DNA from: Eutypella sp. D-1
Lineage: Eukaryota > Ascomycota > Sordariomycetes > Xylariales > Diatrypaceae
NCBI GenBank assembly: GCA_023313575.1
Contig: JAJTTP010000004.1
Location: 1,364,001-1,428,000, forward strand
DNA length: 64,000 bases
Direction: 5' to 3'
Positions within the stretch are counted from its first letter, which is position 1, and every line of letters starts with the position of its first letter. Of this stretch, positions 58,303-64,000 are shown piece by piece. The translations under genes and the position numbers were made by a program. The notes beneath the pieces are model-generated. The model ran no database searches, was not told where the DNA came from, and was given only the letters and a program-made list of their open reading frames with translations.

Positions 58303-61184
58303 TGCTATCAATATTGCTATTGCTATTTTTATTTGCATGTATAGGTGTTGAAAGGGGGAAATATATTCTTATTATTGCTACGAAACGGGCCTGTGTTTTT
58401 CTTTTTCTGTTTTATTATTTTTCCTGTATTTCTTTTTTTTGTCATGTATAGCTTTTTGCCAACGGCGTTTTTTGTTGTTTTTTCTTTCCACTTTAGTCCA
58501 TTTTTGATGCCATCGTGACGTCTCGTAGTTGCCTCGTGTGAACGTACATTGTACCCCCCCACTGTAGACTTGTGCCCATCCACCTTCAGTTTTGGGCTCC
58601 TTTCGGATATCAATTTAAAAATGGGGAATCGGGATAAGCGTCCTGAAGACCCGTCGATTCGACCTCTATGTCCTGGAGTATGCCCTCGGCCGTCGCGATT
58701 ATCCTGACCCTGTCCAGGCGCGCGTATGCTTACGTCGACCGAGAACCAAGAATCCCGCCGTCTTCTCTCTCTTTGTGGGGTTTAGATGGTTTGAACGGCT
58801 GGATTACTGTCTATTTATGTTTATACTTATCTCGCTACCTGACTACTGCTACTTACGTGTGTGCATGTGGGAGGGCGCTGCGGGTGTAAAACCCTATTGT
58901 CGGCCGCGGTTGGCTTTGAGGCTGTTTTGGTCTTGGTTTGGCACTGAGGTGTGATTATTGATGGGGATTTCCTGCTACACTACAAGTACTCAAACGGGTG
59001 CCCGAGATAAGCAGCCGCCTGGATGGTGGACCCCTTGAGAGTAGCAGGGAGGGATGAAATCTACTCCGTCGGTGTGTTATGAATTTATTGCTGCGGAGCC
59101 GGGGGAGAGCGGATGTGGTTTCCCTTCCCGTGGTAATGGGTTATCTATCATAACCGTGTGGGCAAGGAGGAGCATTTTATCTACGTTCGTGTGCCTGCCT
59201 GCATAACCGCTATCGCGATCTATCATTGCTGTGTGACGTGCTTAATGGATATGTCTTTTTTTTCTTCTTCTCTTTTTCTGGATTTTTTTCTGCGCTCCCC
59301 CTTGTTTCGGTTTCACGCGGCTGTATCTAGCCTCCCTACCCTACCCTATGCTTCCGGCTAACCGATGCCAGGGTGCTCAGCTACGATATGTATAACATGT
59401 GCGACCCCTTGTCTGCGTGGGATCGGCCTGAGCACGTGTCTGAGGACCGAGTTCCGAGAGCGCCGATGGAGGGTCAACTACGTATGCAGCGAAGTAGCAA
59501 AGCAGCCAAGTGTGCCAGGATAGGGCAATATGTCATTGATAACGAGTTGGAGATAGCTGGAGACTGAGATAAGCTGTAATGGAGCGTTCGTGAAATGGGT
59601 GGTGGGTATGCACCACATTTCCTCACATTGTCTCAACGACAAGAGCTCATTTTGCTCCTCTCGTATAGTTAGATGGAACATGGATATGGAAAAGGGGATT
59701 TGTCGTAGCACGGGGGCGTTTAGGCTGGGCCGCCCAATAAAACGCGACGAAACGCTTCCCGAACTTCGCATCCGGTGCTCGCGACCCCACCGATCTCCAC
59801 CGGACGGCCCCAGGAGCCCCACCCTCATTGCCGTGTCGACATCCCGTGCTACTCGGTGTTTCGAGGGATGGAGGCGGAGGAGGCCCTACGCAACTAACTA
59901 TTGACACTTTTTGCTGTCCGAGTCGTATGGGGGTCCCTGCCTGCCTGAGTCCTGAGTTAGATATCACCTTGAACGGCAACTACGGATCCATCACTGCCTG
60001 GAATGTGAAGTATAGATGGAGGATGCCGCGATTGGAGATCGAGATGCGTGCATCGTCTGTACCTACCCAGGTAGTAGTGATTCAGAAGTGCTTCGGGTAT
60101 AGCATGACATTGACACACATTCCCATGATGCGGAGATGGGGGGTGGGTGACGATAGTTTTAGCAACTAGTGGCATTGGGTGGTCACCACAAGTCAGATCG
60201 CACGCACAGGGCCTTGTACGCATGCGGTCTAGAACTATCCACCTAGCGGGATGGGCGCAAGGGCGCGCAAGCCAAGCCCCATATCCATCTCATATCCCAT
60301 ACCATGCCGATCCCCGTACCCGTCTTCCCCAGCCGGCTGGGCAGCTGGGCTGGGCTGACTGAGGGTATCCCTGGGCACGTCCATCCACCCATCCATCCAC
60401 GCATACATGCATGCATGGGGGAAAGGTTTTTTTTTTTATCGACTGCGCGAATTCGGATTGGTTGGCCGGGCTTGACGGGATGGAGATAGCATCGACGAGT
60501 TGCATCCCGACCGTCAATCCCGGGCTTAGGCTTTCCTCGCTCGCTGCTGTCGTCCTGACAGGACCATGACGTGACGCAGGGTGCCACATTGTGCCATGCG
60601 CGGATGCACCGCAACTACATAACAGCAGCAGCAAGGAGCGCCTCGTGGTGAAGTTATATTTACCTAAGCAGCTAACCACCTGGCTAGCGAGCTAGCCGAT
60701 CCAGCTAAGGCTTGCCGTTTCCTGCTCCCGAGAGACGATGGCCCGCGCTACGGGTACCCCGTGTTGGGAACTCCGACCTATATGAGGTCTTTGCTTCGCT
60801 GTGTTGTGGAGGTTTGGGGATTTTACGTTTGTTTTACATTTGTAGTACATAGACCGACACCTCGTCCCCCCTCGCTTATATATATTAAACATATACTTGA
60901 TATATATCGCCATTCAAGCCGTTGAACTTGTTGTAGTGACGAGCAGCAATCCCGATTCCTTACGTCAAAAGTCTCAGACCCGTGTGACTAAGTCTCGTCA
61001 TCGGACCCCAAACCCTCGTTGTCTCGTAGATAGATACATCGCCGCCGCCTTTGTCCATTCCAAGGTTGTCACCACATCGAGCCACTGGATCCCCATCAGA
61101 CCGACCATCTGGGGTGGATAGGTGAAATTATCAATTGGTCGCTCACCTTTTTCCTGAATCGTGCTCTCCGCCACACATTTGACG
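58303..61184. other. Intergenic region, 2.9 kb
   Basis: No gene seen. T-rich sequence to about 58500 is the 3' flank of the protease ORF. Short ORFs around 59500-60600 on both strands lack motifs. Confidence 0.45.
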
Positions 61185-63537
61185 ATGGAGGATCGGCACT
61201 CCACAGCAGCCGACCGGTCGTCGTATTATGACATAGGTAGCCCCAATTCCGTTCCTCACCTCCTCATGACCCTTACTAACACCCGATAGTGATCGTGGGC
61301 GCCGGCCCAGTCGGGCTGATGCTCTCGACGTGCCTCGCACGATGGGGGTACCGGATCAAGCACGTGGATAACCGGGCGGAACCGACGCCTACTGGCCGTG
61401 CCGATGGCATTCAGCCCCGCAGTCTCGACCTGCTGCGCAACATGGGCCTCAAGTCCGCCATCATGGCGCACAAACCCGCCCGTGTGTTTGAGGTGGCATT
61501 TTGGGACCCGGCCACAGCCGCTCCGTCCAAGGGGGAGGGGAAGGTGGAGCTGGAGGCTGGCGAGAAGGGGATCGTTAGGACGGGTACCTGGGCCAGCTGC
61601 CCCGCCTTTATCGATGCGCGCTACCCCTTCACGACGCTGCTGCACCAAGGATTCATCGAGCGCGTGTTTCTCGCCGACATGGCGCGCCATGGCGTCGAGG
61701 TCCAGCGGCCTTGGACGATCCGGGACTTCCGGTCGGACGAATCCGCCAACCCCGACTACCCCGTCGAGGTCGACCTCACGCATGTCGACGGCTCGGCTTC
61801 CGAGACTGTCCGTGCTAGGTACCTGTTCAGTGGCGAGGGCGCCCGCTCTCTCGTCCGTGACAAGCTCGGCATCCGCATCACCCACAAGGACCCCATCTCC
61901 CACGTCTGGGGCGTCATGGACGGCGTCGTACGCACGGACTTCCCGGATATCAAGGTGGGTAGCCCATCCCGTCCCGTTCCGCCCATAGCAGGTGATCGAC
62001 TAACTAGGGTAGATGAAATGCACGATACACTCGGAGCACGGCTCGATCATGGTGATACCGCGGGAGAACGGCATGGTGCGGCTGTACATCCAGCTGGCGT
62101 CGTCGACGGACCCGGACTTCGACCCGCGCAAAACGGCCACAGCGGAACAGGTCCAGGCGTCCGCCAAGAAAATCCTGCGGCCCTACTGGATTGAGTGGGA
62201 GCGTATCGAGTGGTATTCTGTCTACCCGATCGGCCAGGGCATCGCCGAGAAGTACACGCTCGACCATCGCGTGTTCCTCGGCGGCGATGCGTGCCACACG
62301 CACAGCGTGAGTTATTTCAGGTTTTTTTAGGGGGTTCTTTTTATTTTTTTTTTGCAGTGTCTAGTGTCGAATCCGCTAACAGACACAGCCCAAGGCCGGC
62401 CAGGGCATGAACACGGCGTTCCTGGACGCGCAGAACCTCGCATGGAAGATCCACGCCGTGGAGTCCGGGTTCGCTGACCGCGCCCTGCTGCGCACCTACC
62501 AGCCGGAGCGTCGCGCCGTCGCCGAGGCCCTGCTCAATTTCGACAACAAGTACGCCAAGCTATTTTCGCAGCGGCCGCCGGCAGCGGACGAAGTGCGAGC
62601 CGCTTCGAGGAATCACCAGCAGGCTGTTGCTGACAGTGGCAGCGGCAGCGGCGGCAGCAGCAATAACGGCCACGTGGCGGACAATGAGTTCATCAAGACG
62701 TTTAAGGAATCGTGCGAGTTCACGAGCGGGTACGGCGTCGCGTACGGCCCTAACGCACTCAATTGGTCGTCGTCGTCGAAGCGGCGGCGGCGGCAAGGGG
62801 ATTCATCCCCCTCGATGATCCTCGACTACCCGGCCGACACGCGCCTGCGACCGGGCCACATCATGGCCAACGCGGATGTGACGCGCGTCGTCGACGCCAA
62901 CGCCGTCCACCTCGAGCAGCAGATCCCGCTCAACGGCGCGTTCCGGATCTACGTGTTCGCCGGCCGGCCCTCGGCCGCCACGCACGCCGCGCTGCGCGAT
63001 TTCGCGGACCACGCCACCCGCCCCGCTTCCTTCTTAACGGCATACCAGAGGAAAGGCACAGACGCCGCGTCGTCTAGGGCCGGGATCGGCTTCGGTACCC
63101 GTGTTGGCGACGAGGCCTCCCTCACCCCTCATAGCCCCTTCTACTCGATATGCACGGTGTTCGCGGCGCCGCGGGCCAGCATCGAGATCTCGCGGGATGT
63201 GCCGGGACCACTGGCCGCGTACCGCGACCTGATCTTCGCGGATGACCGGCCGGATCGCGGCGGTGCGGCGGACGGTGCGGTGGGTGCCGCCCATAGGAAG
63301 ATGGGGCTCGACCCAGACCGCGGCGGCGTCGTGGTCGTCCGGCCGGATGGCTATGTCGGCGTCGCCGTGCGCCTCGGCGAGGGTGGCAGCACCGTCGACG
63401 TCCTCAACGAGTACTTTGGCGGATTCTGCACGAAGAAGCTCGGTGGCGACGCCGGTGCCAGGGAGAAGGAGCGAGAGCGGGAGAAAGACGCAGACAAGGA
63501 CCCGGACGTGGAGGGTCCCGTCAGAGCTATGTTATGA
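61185..63537 (+). CDS. Phenol-2-monooxygenase-like FAD hydroxylase
   Basis: Four exons (61185-61236, 61290-61954, 62013-62306, 62389-63537) give 719 residues. The first junction restores the FAD Rossmann motif: exon 1 ends YYD-I and exon 2 continues [31 protein letters not shown] and [28 protein letters not shown] (across intron 3) are the substrate/FAD motifs of class A flavoprotein hydroxylases. The C-terminal part (about 500-690) resembles the thioredoxin-like domain of phenol hydroxylases. It would hydroxylate an aromatic ring using NADPH and O2; the substrate is unknown. Two low-complexity inserts (Gly/Ser near 415-425 and a Ser then Arg cluster near 465-475) are unusual, as is the charged Lys/Glu/Asp tail. 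All introns are 53-82 nt with GT..AG borders. Confidence 0.9.
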
Positions 63538-64000
63538 TGTACGATGCGTATACTAGAGCAAGACAATTAGACAGAATCGATCATAGTCCCGGCAAGATAC
63601 TCGGTGATGCCCACGCAACTTCGGGGCTCCGCTTTTGTGTAAAGCGTGAGTCACAACTGTATAAATATCTGGAAGGCACAACCTCGAACCATCTGATGAG
63701 GTTACACAGGTAGGTGCGAGGAGAGACGATGACTGCCACGACTGCCCAGCGGTGCGAAGTAACTCCGTGCCCAACCCCAGCCCCAACTTCAACGCTTTCT
63801 CCCACTCATATTGGTTCGTGGCCTCTATTACCAGCATTTTCACGTCTACTTGAAGTCTCCTTGAACTTTACTTAACCCATACATGTATCTTAGCGATCAA
63901 GCGAGTATAGTAGAGCACACATCCCCAAGTATCCGTAGTTAGACGAGAGTTAAAGCGCTCCTGTCAGTGCCCCGCTTGATCTACATTCCCCTCCACACTC
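63538..64000. other. Right-edge flank
   Basis: About 460 bp downstream of the monooxygenase with no supportable gene or element. Confidence 0.4.

Overview
The window is nuclear DNA of a filamentous ascomycete, most likely a Sordariomycete. Genes are short, GC-rich at third codon positions and cut by many 50-220 bp introns with GT..AG borders and CTAAC/CTAAT-like branch points. They have long CT-rich leaders and are separated by AT-richer spacers full of TACCTAGGTA-type and TATGTATG-type words. SMN, GET1, cyclin C and SAL1 homologues, all in typical Pezizomycotina form, agree with this. The species cannot be named from the sequence alone. All gene models were assembled by hand by joining exons so that frame and family motifs are preserved.

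Layout, left part (0-31 kb): start of a gene running off the left edge (-); a Tudor-less SMN protein (+); a secreted cupredoxin-domain protein with four perfect-length tandem repeats (+); a SERF/4F5 small protein (-); a four-TM membrane protein (+); a five-TM membrane protein (-); GET1 (-) divergent from a PTAR1/Ecm9-like prenyltransferase alpha subunit (+); a complete 574 bp foldback MITE with 9 bp target-site duplications; a GPI-type aspartyl protease (+) with a probable GC-AG intron; an AVT/SLC38-type amino-acid transporter (+); a small mitochondrial protein (+) convergent with a SYN8-type SNARE (-).

Right part (31-64 kb): a MetE-like methyltransferase (+); a 190-residue conserved-looking protein with a very long leader (-); a 9 kb gene-poor block with microsatellites and one possible gene relic; cyclin C/SSN8 (-) divergent from the calcium-dependent mitochondrial ATP-Mg/Pi carrier SAL1 (+); a Ulp1-type cysteine protease whose reading frame is split by one in-frame TAG (+); and a phenol-2-monooxygenase-like flavoprotein (+).

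Most genes are housekeeping: snRNP assembly, tail-anchored protein insertion, prenylation, SNARE fusion, Mediator kinase module, mitochondrial nucleotide transport. GET1, the SNARE SYN8 (a tail-anchored protein of the kind GET1/GET2 insert) and the PTAR1-type prenyltransferase subunit (in animals it modifies the SNARE Ykt6) touch the same membrane-fusion machinery, but the window gives no evidence that they are coregulated. The accessory-looking points are the MITE, the TAG-split protease, the monooxygenase and the 39-48 kb gap. No rRNA, tRNA, CRISPR or bacterial-type feature was seen.
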